Below, in pieces: positions 39,694 through 49,781 of a DNA stretch of 64,000 nt. The position numbers and the translations under genes were made by a program. Each line of letters opens with the position of its first letter. Position 1 is the first letter of the stretch. Below the pieces are notes generated by a model. That model worked only from the letters and a program-made list of their open reading frames with translations, was not told the origin of the DNA and searched no databases. This stretch comes from an uncultured Paraburkholderia sp. (GTDB lineage: Bacteria; Pseudomonadota; Gammaproteobacteria; Burkholderiales; Burkholderiaceae): positions 1-64,000 of the forward strand of contig CALNWS010000015.1 in the NCBI GenBank assembly GCA_940747215.1, written 5' to 3'.

Positions 39694-40252
39694 TACGTTT
39701 TCCCTCGTGACAGATTGCGAAGATGATAGACCGACACGGCCGACGCCGTTATTTCTAGCCGCTATCCGCCGTGATCGTGACGCCGGACATCGTGCTGACA
39801 CAGTGAGCGATGCCGCTGACAAGCAGCCCGGCGGGTCGCATGAAACCACGCACGCTCACTCATAGTTTCGGCTACCGCTTGCAAGAGCGTTCATCGAAAA
39901 AAGCAACGTTTCCTTATTCACGATCCGCTCATAGAATTCAGAAGCGGATTTAGGGTTTGGTATGCTAAGCGTGACGCCCCGCGCTTGATATAAACCGTCT
40001 CCAGGAACCCCATCCGTGCGACGCGAGAGCAACGTCGCCGCTGTCCGTTTTTATCGGACACGCCTCGTCTAAAAAAAGACAGCAAGCCGAATTGTACTGC
40101 GCGTACCTTCCTGTGCAAGAAGCGCGAATTGCATGCCGGTGTCGAACTGCCGGGACGCACGGCCGATTCTATTTTCAGCCAAGCGATTCGCCGCATCTCA
40201 TAACCTTCAAGAGTACTGGTCTGGTTGCTCCAACTGTTAAAGGTGATTCAAG
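39694..40252. other. Intergenic region upstream of the ClpK-like gene
   Basis: 560 bp without a credible gene. It holds a possible heat-shock promoter (separate entry) and a weak hairpin ATCCGCT/AGCGGAT near 39925-39951 that may be a terminator or chance. Confidence 0.5.
39984..40013 (+). promoter_or_regulatory. Possible sigma-32 promoter for ClpK-like gene
   Basis: CTTGATA and CCCCATCC resemble the heat-shock -35 and -10 (CTTGAAA, CCCCATnT). The 17-base spacing is slightly long. It lies about 240 bp before the HSP100 start. Weak evidence; the context (chaperone gene) supports it. Confidence 0.35.
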
Positions 40253-42114
40253 ATGCCCGCCCTTTGCGAAATCTGTCATGCACGTCCCGCTGTCGCCCGT
40301 GTGACCGTAGTCCAGAATGGCGGGCGGAAATCCTTATCGATCTGCGATTACGACTACCGGAAATTAATGCGGCATCAAAGCATGGCGAATTCTTTCGATT
40401 CGCTATTGGGCGGCGGAGGCTTGTCGCGCTTTTTCGGCGGAATGGGCGGCGACGAAGACGACGACTCGGGCTACGCAGCAGAACTGCCGCGCGAGTCGGT
40501 CGACGCCACAGACACCTTCAGCGAGCATACGCTCGAACTGCTGCAACGTGCCGCGGAAAAAGCGCATGAGCTGCAACGCACCGAGCTCGACACCGAACAC
40601 GTGCTGTACGTGCTGGCGGATTCGGACGTGTGCAAAGCGCTGCTCAAGAAACTGAAGCTCTTGCCGCAGGACATCAAAGGTTATATCGACCAGCATGTGC
40701 AAAAGGGTACGGCGAACCCGGATGCACCGATCGAGAAGATGACGATATCGCCGCGCCTGAAGAAAGCATTCCAGTTTGCTTTTCAGGCTTCGCGCGATCT
40801 CGGGCATTCGTACGTCGGCCCTGAACATCTTCTGATTGGTCTTGCTTCCGTGCCGGACAGTATTGCCGGAACGCTCTTGAAGAAATACGGCGTGACGCCG
40901 GAAGCATTGCGCCAGAAGGTCGTGAAAGTAGTGGGCAAGGGCGCGGAAGACGGCCGCGTCGATACGCCTACGCTGGACAAATTCGGCTGCGATCTGACGG
41001 CGCTCGCGCGTCAGGGCAAGCTCGATCCGGTGCTGGGCCGCGCGCAGGAAATCGAAAGCACAATCGAAGTGCTGGCGCGCCGCAAGAAGAACAATCCGGT
41101 GCTGATCGGCGAACCGGGCGTGGGCAAGACGGCCATCGTCGAAGGCCTCGCGCAGCGCATCGTGAACGACGACGTACCTGAAGATCTGCGCGGCAAGCGG
41201 CTCGTCGAAGTGAACATCAATTCGATGGTGGTTGGCGCGAAGTATTGCGGCGAATTCGAGGAACGCGCAAAGCAGCTGATCGACGAGGTGACGTCGAAGA
41301 ACAAGGAACTGGTGCTGTTCATTGACGGATTGCACACCATCGTCGGTGCGGGTCAGGGTGGCGGAGAAGGCGGACTGGATATCGCCAATGTACTCAAGCC
41401 AGCGCTTGCGCGTGGCGAACTGAGCCTAATCGGCGCGACCACGCTGAACGAATACCAGAAGTACATCGAAAAAGATGCGGCGCTCGAACGACGTTTCCAG
41501 CCGGTGCTCGTGCCCGAACCGACCGTCGAACAGACTATCGTCATTCTGCGCGGGCTGCGCGACAAACTCGAAGCACACCATCAGGTCACATTCGCCGACG
41601 ATGCGTTCGTCGCAGCCGTGGAGTGTCGGACGCTACATCACGTCGCGTATCTGCCGGACAAGGCCATAGACCTGATAGACCAGACGGCGGCGCGCGTGCG
41701 TATCGGCGCCACATCGCGTCCTGCCGACATTCAGGAAATGGAAGCAGAAATCGCGCAACTCAAACGCGAGCAGGACTATGCATCGTCACGCAAGCGTTTT
41801 GACGAAGCGAAGAAATTCGAAGAGCGTATCAGCGAAAAGCAGAGCAAGCTCGATGAACTCGTCGAGGCATGGCAGCGTAAGACCGGGTCCGAAACGCTGG
41901 AAGTCACGGTTGCGTCCATCGCCGAGGTCGTCTCGCGTCTCACCGGCATTCCGGTGACGGAGCTGACTCAGGAAGAGCGTCAGAAGCTGCTTGAGATGGA
42001 GAAGAAGCTGCGCGAGCGTGTGATCGGCTAGGCGACGCGGTGCGCCTCTCGCGCGCGGGTCTGGGTCAGGCGAACCGGCCGATTGCGACGTTCCTGTTTC
42101 TCGGGCCAACCGGC

Positions 42115-42138
42115 GTCGGCAAGACCGTCGGCAAGACC
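42115..42138 (+). repeat. 12-bp in-frame duplication of the Walker A of ClpK NBD2
   Basis: GTCGGCAAGACC is repeated twice in perfect tandem, turning GPTGVGKTE into [13 protein letters not shown]. Confidence 0.95.
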
Positions 42139-42424
42139 GAACTCGCGAAAGCCCTCGCGGAAACCGTGTTCGGCGACGAACAGGCGGTGATCCGTATCGA
42201 CATGTCGGAGTACATGGAGCGTCACGCCGTGGCGCGTCTGATCGGTGCGCCTCCGGGCTATGTCGGTTACGACGAAGGCGGCCAGTTGACCGAGCGCATG
42301 CGCCGGTGTCCGTACAGCGTGATTCTTCTCGACGAGATCGGGAAAGCGCATCCGGACGTGAATAACGTGCTGCTGCAGGTGTTCGACGACGGCCGCCTCA
42401 TAGACGGCAAGGGACGTGTGGTCG

Positions 42425-42450
42425 ATTTCAGCAATACATTTCAGCAATAC
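42425..42450 (+). repeat. 13-bp tandem duplication in ClpK NBD2
   Basis: ATTTCAGCAATAC is repeated twice perfectly. One copy gives the expected [15 protein letters not shown]; two shift the frame. Confidence 0.95.
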
Positions 42451-43245
42451 GATCATCATCGCCACGAGCAATCTGGGCGCGTCGATCATCATGGACAACC
42501 TGGAGAAGCCCGAGGCTGATCAGCTTCCCGAGAAGAAGCTTCGCACGGAACTGATGGATGTCCTCAAAGGCCCATTTCCGTCCGGAGTTCCTGAACCGGA
42601 CCGACGAGGTGATCGTTTTCCACGGCCTTTCTCGCGACAATATCCGCTCCATCGTGCATATCCAGCTCGAGCACATCATGCGCACGGCCGCCGCGCAAGA
42701 CATCACGCTCAGGATGGACGACTCCGTTACGGCTCATCTTGCGGACGCCGGCTACCGGCCTAAGTTCGGCGCGCGCGAATTGAAGCGGCAGGTGAGGCAG
42801 GAACTGGAGACGCGGCTTGCCAAAGAGATACTGAGAGTGAGAGGCGACCTGAAATCGGGCGACACCGTCAACGTCAGTTACGACAAGGACAGCGCGGCGA
42901 GATGAAGTTCACGCCCAGCGAACCCAAACCCGAAGCCGATAGCGAAACGCCGGTGGCCGCGCCCAAAGCGAAGCGCGCAGGTGGCCGCGCGAAGAAAAAG
43001 CCCGGATGAGACGAGCCCGGAATCCACTGCGGGCGCGGGTTCGTAACGTTGCTCTGTGGCTGCTTGGTGACAGCCTGGTAGCCGCATGGTGGCGGCAGTT
43101 GCATGAAAGGACAGGCGGGACTTCTCGCCGCGCAAACGCACGCGGCGGGAAGAGTCGTGTATGCTAGAAGCTCAACGACGCGAAGCCGCCCGAAGTTGCC
43201 TGTCCCCGCGCATATGCCGCGACCACCTGGAGCCGCTGATCGATC

Positions 43246-44637
43246 ATGGAACTCTTCGATGCATTCCACCTCGCCAGGTTGCAGTTTGCAGTTACGGTTT
43301 CATTTCACATCGTTTTTCCCGCAATCAGTATCGGCATGGCGAGTTTTCTCGCGGTGCTCGAAGGGCGTTGGCTGCTGACAGGCGACGTGGTCTACAAGGA
43401 CATGTTCCTGTTCTGGTCGAAGATCTTTGCAGTGGGCTTCGGCATGGGTGTGGTGTCCGGCGTCGTGATGGCCTATGAATTCGGCACCAACTGGAGCGGC
43501 TTTTCCATCATTGCAGGAAACATTACCGGCCCGCTTCTCACTTACGAAGTACTCACGGCATTTTTTCTGGAAGCGGGTTTTCTCGGCATCATGCTATTCG
43601 GCTGGCAACGCGTCAGTCCGCGTGCGCATTTCTTCGCGACATTGATGGTCGCTCTCGGGACGCTGATCTCCACGTTCTGGATTCTCGCGTCGAATAGCTT
43701 CATGCAAACACCGCAGGGCTTCGCGGTCGAAAACGGACGCATCGTGCCGGTAGACTGGTTCAAGGTCATCTTCAATCCGTCGTTTCCGTACCGGTTCGTC
43801 CACATGACGATTGCCGCATTCATGGTCGCGGGTTTTATCGTCGCGGCATGCGGTGCATGGCATCTGTTGCACGGGCGGCACGATGAGCCCATCAAGCGCA
43901 GTTTCTCGATGGCGCTATGGATTCTTTTGCTGCTCACGCCGGTGCAAATTTTCGTCGGCGATGCGCACGGTTTGAATACGCGCGAATATCAGCCGGCGAA
44001 AATCGCAGCAATAGAAGGCCTGTGGAGTACGGAAAAGGGCGGCACGGCGCTCAATCTTATCGGCTTGCCCGATATGGATGCGGAAGTCACGCGCTACACG
44101 ATACAGATTCCGCATCTCGGTAGTCTGATACTCACGCATAGCTGGGACGGCGAAATTAGCGGCCTCAAGGAGTTTCCCGCATGCGACAGACCATACTCGC
44201 CCATCGTGTTCTGGACGTTTCGCATCATGGCCGGGCTCGGCATACTGATGTTGCTGATGGCGCTGCTTGGCGTGCTGCTGCGCGTACGGGGCCGTCTGTA
44301 CGAGACGCGCTGGTTCCAGAAATTCGTATTCTGCATGGGGCCGTCCGGCATCGTGGCGCTGCTCGCAGGATGGATCACCACCGAAGTGGGCCGGCAGCCG
44401 TGGACCGTCTACGGCGTTCTGCGCACAGAAGATTCGCTTTCGCCCGTTACCGCGCAGCAGGCAGGTGTGTCTCTGCTGATCTTCGTGCTGGTGTATTTCC
44501 TCGTATTCGGCATGGGTGTCTACTACATGATGAAAATGATGAAACGCGGTCCTGAAGCGCGAGTGGATAGCCGCGAGTCGAAGAAGCATCCTGCTGTATT
44601 GCGTAATCGCCCGCTAGACGTGCTGGAAAGGAAGTGA
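43246..44637 (+). CDS. cydA: Cytochrome bd-type (cyanide-insensitive) quinol oxidase subunit I
   Basis: An intact 463-residue subunit I of a bd-family quinol oxidase with high oxygen affinity. The heme-ligand histidine in FHIVFPAISIGMASFLAVLE, the helix RFVHMTIAAFMVAGF and the hallmark TTEVGRQPWTVYGVLRT are present. The quinol loop after FVGDAHGLNTREYQPAKIAA is short, as in cyanide-insensitive CioA. Nine membrane helices are expected. The gene ends four bases before cydB. Both subunits are undamaged amid pseudogenes. Confidence 0.95.
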   Translation: MELFDAFHLARLQFAVTVSFHIVFPAISIGMASFLAVLEGRWLLTGDVVYKDMFLFWSKIFAVGFGMGVVSGVVMAYEFGTNWSGFSIIAGNITGPLLTYEVLTAFFLEAGFLGIMLFGWQRVSPRAHFFATLMVALGTLISTFWILASNSFMQTPQGFAVENGRIVPVDWFKVIFNPSFPYRFVHMTIAAFMVAGFIVAACGAWHLLHGRHDEPIKRSFSMALWILLLLTPVQIFVGDAHGLNTREYQPAKIAAIEGLWSTEKGGTALNLIGLPDMDAEVTRYTIQIPHLGSLILTHSWDGEISGLKEFPACDRPYSPIVFWTFRIMAGLGILMLLMALLGVLLRVRGRLYETRWFQKFVFCMGPSGIVALLAGWITTEVGRQPWTVYGVLRTEDSLSPVTAQQAGVSLLIFVLVYFLVFGMGVYYMMKMMKRGPEARVDSRESKKHPAVLRNRPLDVLERK

Positions 44638-44641
44638 CGCC

Positions 44642-45649
44642 ATGCAAATCGATCTTCCGGTGATATGGGTGGCCATTATCGGGCTGAGCGTTTTTCTCTA
44701 CGTGATGCTGGACGGTTTCGATCTCGGCATCGGCCTGCTGTTTCCATTCTTCGAAGACAAAGCCGATCGCCAGGTGATGCTCAACACCATCGCGCCCGTG
44801 TGGGACGGCAATGAAACATTCCTCGTGCTCGGCGGTGCCGGATTATATGGCGCGTTTCCCGTCGTGTATTCGACGCTGTTGCCAGCGAATTATTTGCCGC
44901 TGATCCTGATGGTGGTCGGTTTGATCTTTCGCGGCGCGGCATTCGAGTTGCGTAACCGGGCCACACGTACGCAGCATGCGTGGGATCTCGCGTTCATTGC
45001 GGGTTCGGCGCTCGCGGGCGTATGTCAGGGCATCGTGCTGGGCTCGCTATTGCAAGGGATCAAGATCGTCGATCAGCGCTTTGCCGGCGATCCATTCGAC
45101 TGGCTCTCGCCATTCAGTCTGTTCTGCGGCATCGGCGTGCTCTTCACGTATGCCACGTTGGGTTGCGGCTGGCTGATCCTCAAGACGGAAGGCGATCTGC
45201 AGAAGAAGATGCGCGAGGTCATGCGGCCTTTGCTTGCTGTGCTGCTGGGCGTGATTGCCGTCGTCAGCCTGTGGACGGTGATCGGTTTGCCGGCCGTCGC
45301 ACACCGCTGGTTCGGTAGCGGCTATCTCGGCTGGTTCCTGCCCGTACCTGTCCTCGTCGTAGCGTGCGTGTGGGGCATTTATCGCTCGTTGCGGCTGCAG
45401 CACGAAGCATTGCCGTTCGTTCTGACGCTTGCACTGTGCTTTCTCGGCTACAGCGGTTTGCTTATCAGCATCTGGCCGAACATCGTGCCGCCTTCGCTGA
45501 GCATCTGGGACGCGTCGTCGAGTCATTCGAGCCAGCTGTTCACGCTGGTGGGCACGGTCATCGTGCTGCCGGTCATTCTGGTCTACAACGCGATGCAGTA
45601 CCGCGTATTTCGCGGCAAGGTGCGCGAGGGCGACGCGGGCTATCACTGA
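44642..45649 (+). CDS. cydB: Cytochrome bd-type quinol oxidase subunit II
   Basis: An intact 335-residue subunit II, structurally supporting the oxidase. The N-terminus LPVIWVAIIGLSVFLYVMLD continues GFDLGIGLLFPFFEDKADRQ and WDGNETFLVLGGAGLYGAFP, which are signature blocks of the family. It is directly behind cydA and clearly co-transcribed. No cydX- or cydCD-like gene lies next to it; a DUF2474 gene lies 1.1 kb on. Confidence 0.95.
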   Translation: MQIDLPVIWVAIIGLSVFLYVMLDGFDLGIGLLFPFFEDKADRQVMLNTIAPVWDGNETFLVLGGAGLYGAFPVVYSTLLPANYLPLILMVVGLIFRGAAFELRNRATRTQHAWDLAFIAGSALAGVCQGIVLGSLLQGIKIVDQRFAGDPFDWLSPFSLFCGIGVLFTYATLGCGWLILKTEGDLQKKMREVMRPLLAVLLGVIAVVSLWTVIGLPAVAHRWFGSGYLGWFLPVPVLVVACVWGIYRSLRLQHEALPFVLTLALCFLGYSGLLISIWPNIVPPSLSIWDASSSHSSQLFTLVGTVIVLPVILVYNAMQYRVFRGKVREGDAGYH

Positions 45650-45734
45650 ACATCCGATCAGGAAGAAGCAGGCAGAACTTTAAAATAAAGAAGAGGTACA
45701 GGGTCCGTCAATCCAGCAGCAAGAATAAAGCGAA

Positions 45735-46184
45735 ATGGCAAAAGAACTGATTGTAGCCGTATTCGACAGCGTGGATATTGCCGGGCGTGCCGGCCGCGAC
45801 TTCCAGAACTTCGCGGAAAAAGATATCGGCTTCAAGATCGAAAGCGGTGTACTGGTTCAGAAAGACGCGAGCGGCAAACTGACTGTGCTCGAGAAAGAGT
45901 CGCGTTCGTTCTGGGGCACGGCGATTGGCGCGATTACCGGCGGTCTGATCGGTCTACTCGGTGGTCCGGTGGGCGCAGCACTCGGCTTTGCAGTTGGCGG
46001 CGGCGCACTCGCGGAACACGAAATCCGGAAGATGTTCGATGATGACGTGGTCGCGGCCATTTCAGCGAAACTCGCATCAGGTAGTGTCGCTTTCATTCTG
46101 GAGGCGCAGGAAGCGTCGCCATTCGAAGTCGACAACATCGTGAAAGGCTACGGCGGCAGCGTGTTTCGCAAGGCGTACGGCTGA
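45735..46184 (+). CDS. DUF1269 membrane protein
   Basis: An intact 149-residue protein. The N-terminal domain MAKELIVAVFDSVDIAGRAG and a middle glycine-rich double membrane segment (FWGTAIGAITGGLIGLLGGP, VGAALGFAVGGGALAEHEI) are typical of DUF1269. The C-terminus folds back (KLASGSVAFILEAQEASPFE). The family is often stress-associated. Function unknown. It lies 85 bp after cydB on the same strand. Confidence 0.85.
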   Translation: MAKELIVAVFDSVDIAGRAGRDFQNFAEKDIGFKIESGVLVQKDASGKLTVLEKESRSFWGTAIGAITGGLIGLLGGPVGAALGFAVGGGALAEHEIRKMFDDDVVAAISAKLASGSVAFILEAQEASPFEVDNIVKGYGGSVFRKAYG

Positions 46185-46282
46185 TCGTGCGTGCGGCGCG
46201 CCGGCATGTGCGCCTATACTCGTTGCAACGCGTGTTCTTCAAAATGTAGTTTTCAAAGCGCATTTTCCAGGAGTGGCTGACC

Positions 46283-46730
46283 ATGTCCGCAGATGCCAAT
46301 GCCAACGAGGCGGTCGTTCGCGAAACGATCGACGGGTTCTACCGTGCGTTCGAACAAAAAAGCGTCGAGCTGCTCAGGAAAGTCGTGACTGCCGATTGGG
46401 AGTATGTGCCCGAACCGCCGGGTGCAGTCCCCGGTCCCGATCAGATGGTCCATGTGTTCGAGCAGATCGCGACTGCCATTCCCGATATGAAAGTTCATAT
46501 CCTCGATTTGCTGATTCACGGGGACCGGGTCGGCGTGCGTGCCGAGATCAGCGGCACGCAAACGGGCACACTGCTGGGCATTGCGGCCAGTTCGAAGCAC
46601 ATCCAACTTCGCGATTCACTCCTTCCACCAGATACGCGGGAATCTGATCGAAAAGACATGGCATCTCGAAGACTGGCTGACCGTGTTCCGGCAGATCGGA
46701 GAATTGCCGAAGAGTCTCGTTCATCACTAG
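46283..46730 (+). pseudogene. SnoaL-like ester cyclase, single frameshift
   Basis: An NTF2-fold protein of the SnoaL/ester-cyclase type. It begins MSADANANEAVVRETIDGFY and runs RAFEQKSVELLRKVVTADWE, QIATAIPDMKVHILDLLIHG, DRVGVRAEISGTQTGTLLGI. After HIQL one base change shifts the frame; the true tail FAIHSFHQIRGNLIEKTWHL, EDWLTVFRQIGELPKSLVHH is in the next frame. Only one lesion. The substrate is unknown. Confidence 0.7.
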
Positions 46731-46756
46731 GTATTCGGGGCATGGAAAGTGGCGCA

Positions 46757-46906
46757 CTAACGTTGATAATGCATGGCAGCAGCAATCAGAAGACGGAAAG
46801 GCAGCGCAAGCAGCACGGTACCACCCACGCCGAGCAGCCACAGGCCGACGAACCATAAGAGGCGTTTGCTGAACGTACTTTCGCTATGCTGTTTCGGCTT
46901 GGACAC
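46757..46906 (-). CDS. DUF2474 small membrane protein (bd-oxidase accessory-like)
   Basis: A 49-residue single-helix protein with probable GTG start at 46906: VSKPKQHSESTFSKRLLWFV, then GLWLLGVGGTVLLALPFRLL and IAAAMHYQR. This is the DUF2474 pattern (KRLxWFvxxWLxgV), whose members are usually encoded in cyd/cio operons and act as small oxidase subunits or assembly factors. Here it is intact but on the opposite strand, 1.1 kb downstream of cydB, implying a local rearrangement or separate control. Confidence 0.65.
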   Translation of the reverse strand: MSKPKQHSESTFSKRLLWFVGLWLLGVGGTVLLALPFRLLIAAAMHYQR

Positions 46907-47080
46907 GGCGTGGCTCGGTGACAGAAGTACACTGATCTGAAAACCTGGCGGAGCACATGAATCATGTGCTCCTGAGAAAGAGTAGAACATTATCCTGTTC
47001 GCATGTGATCGGACCAAACGCAGCGGACCCGACGCAGCGACCCAAACTCAACACCCCGAACGCAAGGTATAATAATCCCA

Positions 47081-47499
47081 ATGAATGCATCGGAAAAAAT
47101 CGACGAATTGATCGCGGGAATCGCCGACTGGCGCGGCAAGACGTTCACGAGCGTGCGCAAGGTCATGCTCTCGGCGCATCCCGAGATCATCGAAGAATGG
47201 AAATGGATGGGCAGCCCGTCTGGTCGCATGCCGGCATGATTGCGGTGGCAAATGCGCACAAGGGAAAAGTGAAAGTGACGTTCGCGCACGACGCGCAGCT
47301 TGCCGACCCCGACAAGCTTTTCAACGCCGGTCTCGAAGGCAATGCGCGGCGTGCGATCGATTATCTCGAAGGCGACAAGGTCGATGCAAAAGCACTCAAG
47401 AAGCTCGTGCTTGCCGCGATCGACTACAACCTTCAGCATCTGAAGAAGAATGCGCGCGCGGCCACTCGCGCAAAGGTGCAGAAAAGCGGCGCGGCCTGA
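47081..47499 (+). pseudogene. DUF1801 protein, single frameshift
   Basis: It starts MNASEKIDELIAGIADWRGK and TFTSVRKVMLSAHPEIIEEW. One base is missing within the run after KWMGSP; the next frame gives VWSHAGMIAVANAHKGKVKV and FAHDAQLADPDKLFNAGLEG to the end. This is the DUF1801/YdhG-like family, small proteins of uncertain role. One lesion. Confidence 0.7.
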
Positions 47500-47697
47500 T
47501 TCGACGCGCGTTAAACAGGTGGCAAGTCCCACAGTGTGATGAAGCGCTGAAAATGCCTGTCTGGAAGCCGTGCAGCGTCAGCACATCCCCGCACTGCGGC
47601 CATCGGCACGCAATCAGCACGTTAAGGCGATCAATGGCACACTTGTCGCCACCCTGCAATATTTCTACCTAGCCGAATCATTGATCGGGAGAGATCG

Positions 47698-47830
47698 ATG
47701 GCCGACAGACCGACTTCCAATGCTTCCGTAGCACGTTCGCTGGTTCTGATCGCAGTCGTCGTGGTCGCGCTCGTCGCGGCTTTTGCCTACACCGCTGGCT
47801 GGCTCACGCCGGCGAAGATCCTCATAATCC
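47698..47830 (+). pseudogene. Catalase-family peroxidase N-terminal scrap
   Basis: Only a membrane anchor remains: MADRPTSNASVARSLVLIAV and VVVALVAAFAYTAGWLTPAK. This kind of leader occurs in SrpA-like periplasmic catalase-related peroxidases, which in Burkholderia are often followed by a cytochrome b561, as here. The heme domain is entirely deleted. Identification is tentative. The 198 bp before it (47500-47697) hold nothing recognisable. Confidence 0.4.
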
Positions 47831-47848
47831 CGCGGGAGGAACCACGCC

Positions 47849-48299
47849 ATGACGCCGGATTATCTGACGCTCGTATCGATTCACAAGCCGCTCGGCGTCA
47901 CGATTCTCGTACTGGCGCTGATACGGCTCGTCGTGAAAATCGTGAAAGGCGCGCCACCGTTGCCTGCTTCGATGCCCGAACCGATGAAACTCGCCGCGCG
48001 CCTGTCGCATCTCGCGTTCTATCTGCTGATGATCGGATTGCCGCTGATCGGCTGGGGTATGCTGTCCGCAGCCGATTAATCCGGTGGTCGTGTTCGGCGT
48101 ACGTTTGCCGTCCATCCTGCCGCACAGCAACAGCCTTCACTCGTTGCTGTGAAATGCGCATCGAGCGCTTGCGCTCTGTTTCTTTGCGCTGATCGTGCTG
48201 CATCTCGCGGCCGCGCTGCTGCATGCGCTCGTGAGACACGACGGCGTGTTCGAAGCGATAGCGCCGCGACAAATCCACGGAACGCTGAAGCTGCATTGA
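47849..48299 (+). pseudogene. Cytochrome b561-family protein, degraded
   Basis: A four-helix diheme cytochrome transferring electrons from the quinone pool. SIHKPLGVTILVLALIRLVV and LSHLAFYLLMIGLPLIGWGM carry heme histidines. After SAAD a frameshift leads to PVVVFGVRLPSILPHSNSLH, then TGA at 48150 (Trp expected: SLLWNAHRAL). NAHRALALCFFALIVLHLAA and ALLHALVRHDGVFEAI follow. Partner of the adjacent catalase remnant. Confidence 0.75.
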
Positions 48300-48317
48300 T
48301 TCCCTGTCTGGCTCAAA

Positions 48318-48346
48318 GCGCCTGCCTTCGGGCAGGCGCATCTTTT
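48318..48346 (+). terminator. Rho-independent terminator after cytochrome b561
   Basis: GCGCCTGCC and GGCAGGCGC form a perfect 9-bp stem closed by a TTCG tetraloop, followed by ATCTTTT. It lies 19 bp behind the cytochrome stop. Confidence 0.88.
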
Positions 48347-48463
48347 GCTCTGAACGGTTGACTTCATACGCCGCACCAATGCGGTACGACTGCGGACCAC
48401 GCGCGGGTCCATCGCATGTCAAGCGGAGGTCAACTGAAAGTCAGCACAGGGAGCAGAGCGCCG

Positions 48464-49644
48464 ATGCAAACGGACGATTCCCATCAACGGATGCGCCGCT
48501 GCGTGCTCGCGTCGCTCGGCGCGATGATGCTCGGCCCGCTCGGCGTGAATACGAATACAAACGCTGCTGCGGCGAGCGCACCCAAACTGAAGACGGTAGC
48601 GAATTTCGGCGACGACTTCCGTCTCGTCGGTATCGGCGTGTCGCGGCAGGGGCGCGTATTCGCGACCGCGCCATCATCTGTGAAGCGTTCGCGCTATAGC
48701 ATGGTCGAAGTGGATCCAGCAAGCGGCGGGCTCACGCCCTTCCTGAGGAAAGCTGGAACACGTACAAGGCCGATGAAGACGGTACGCACCAGTGGATTTC
48801 GCTGCAGGGCATTGTGGGTGGATGAAGAGGACCACTTGTGTGGGCGCTCGATTCATCGTTACCCTCGGTCGATCAGAAACGCCAGCCGCCCAAGCTCGTC
48901 AAATTCGATCTTGCCACGCGTCGGGTCCTACGCCAGTTCAATTATGGCGATCTCGTCACGCCGAAAGATTCGCTCAACGATATTCGCGTCGATCTCAAAC
49001 ACGGTTATGCGTACCTGAGCAATGCAGGCAATCAGGGCGGCATTGCGGTGACGAATCTTGCTAGCGGCGAATCGCGTCTATTGCTCGCGGGCGACCGTTC
49101 GAGCGTTTCCGACCCGAATCAGCATCTGATGTTCGGCGATCGCATTGCGCGCAAGCTCGACGGCAATGTACTCGGTTGCAAACGGACGGTATTGCCATTT
49201 CGCCCGATCGCGAATGGGTCTATTAACGGCCATTGACCGATCACCACTACTGGCGCGTACCGACCGCCGCGTTGATCGACACGTCGCTCTCCGCAGAGGC
49301 GCTTCTCGCAACGCGTGCAATCGCTCGGTGACGGCGCGCTCATGAGCGGGCTCATCATGAGCGCGGCGGGCGTGCCGTATGGTGGCAATCTGGAGAACCG
49401 CACGGTCGTCGCATTCGACATCGTCGAGCGTGACGGCAAGCCGGCAATGAAACAGAAAACTTTCGTGGGGCGTCACCCGCAACTTTCATGGGCCGACGGC
49501 TTCGCGATACAGAACGGTTACCTGTATATCGCCGACTCTCATTTGCACGAGCTTAACTTTTCTAACGACTATCCACGCACGGGAAAGCTTTCAATCTTCC
49601 GTGTGCGCCTGCCGAAGCAGCCTGAGCAAGGCTACGCGGGATAA
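48464..49644 (+). pseudogene. Major-royal-jelly/yellow-family (L-dopachrome tautomerase-related) protein, degraded
   Basis: An exported beta-propeller protein. A twin-arginine-like start (MRRCVLASLGAMMLGPLGVN) leads to VANFGDDFRLVGIGVSRQGR. After a frameshift come ALWVDEEDHLWALDSS, RQPPKLVKFDLATRRVLRQF, DLVTPKDSLNDIRVDLKHGY and YLSNAGNQGGIAVTNLASGE. Another frame gives SLGDGALMSGLIMSAAGVPY and FVGRHPQLSWADGFAIQNGY to the end. At least four frameshifts. Bacterial members may be sugar lactonase-like; function uncertain. Confidence 0.75.
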
Positions 49645-49781
49645 CGCAGCGACGTGTGCGAGACGCTGCGTTGGCGCATGTGTGACGCAGGTAATAGAGC
49701 AAAACACAACCGTAGCCAAAATGTAGTATCGCTTGTCTACGATGACTGCATCGCCTGATTAACGAATGAAGGAGGTGCCGG

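Larger units (their letters stand above)
40253..43009 (+). pseudogene. clpK: ClpK/ClpC-type HSP100 AAA+ unfoldase, degraded
   Basis: A two-ATPase disaggregase of the ClpK type, with an N-terminal cysteine cluster (MPALCEICHARPAVARVTVV, then CDYDYRKLMRHQSM) instead of a plain N-domain start. NBD1 is intact: [17 protein letters not shown] and [19 protein letters not shown] (Asp-Gly in place of Asp-Glu). Then TAG at 42029 replaces Gln in RVIGQ, together with a short deletion. NBD2 has a duplicated Walker A ([10 protein letters not shown]). A 13-bp duplication at 42425 shifts the frame, and another shift occurs near 42570 ([13 protein letters not shown]). A 2-bp GC insertion near 42895 displaces the C-terminal tail MKFTPSEPKPEADSETPVAA, rich in Lys/Ala. 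Multiply dead; the intact 40253-42031 part could still give a one-ATPase protein. Confidence 0.85.

Noticed and set aside
39925-39951. Inverted repeat ATCCGCT/AGCGGAT as terminator
   Set aside because: Only seven base pairs with a long loop and no T-run; may be chance.
42902-43009. Separate 35-residue gene overlapping the ClpK-like stop by ATGA
   Set aside because: It is better explained as the displaced C-terminal tail of the ClpK-like protein after a 2-bp insertion, because joining the frames gives the family's expected final strand (DSGEMKF).
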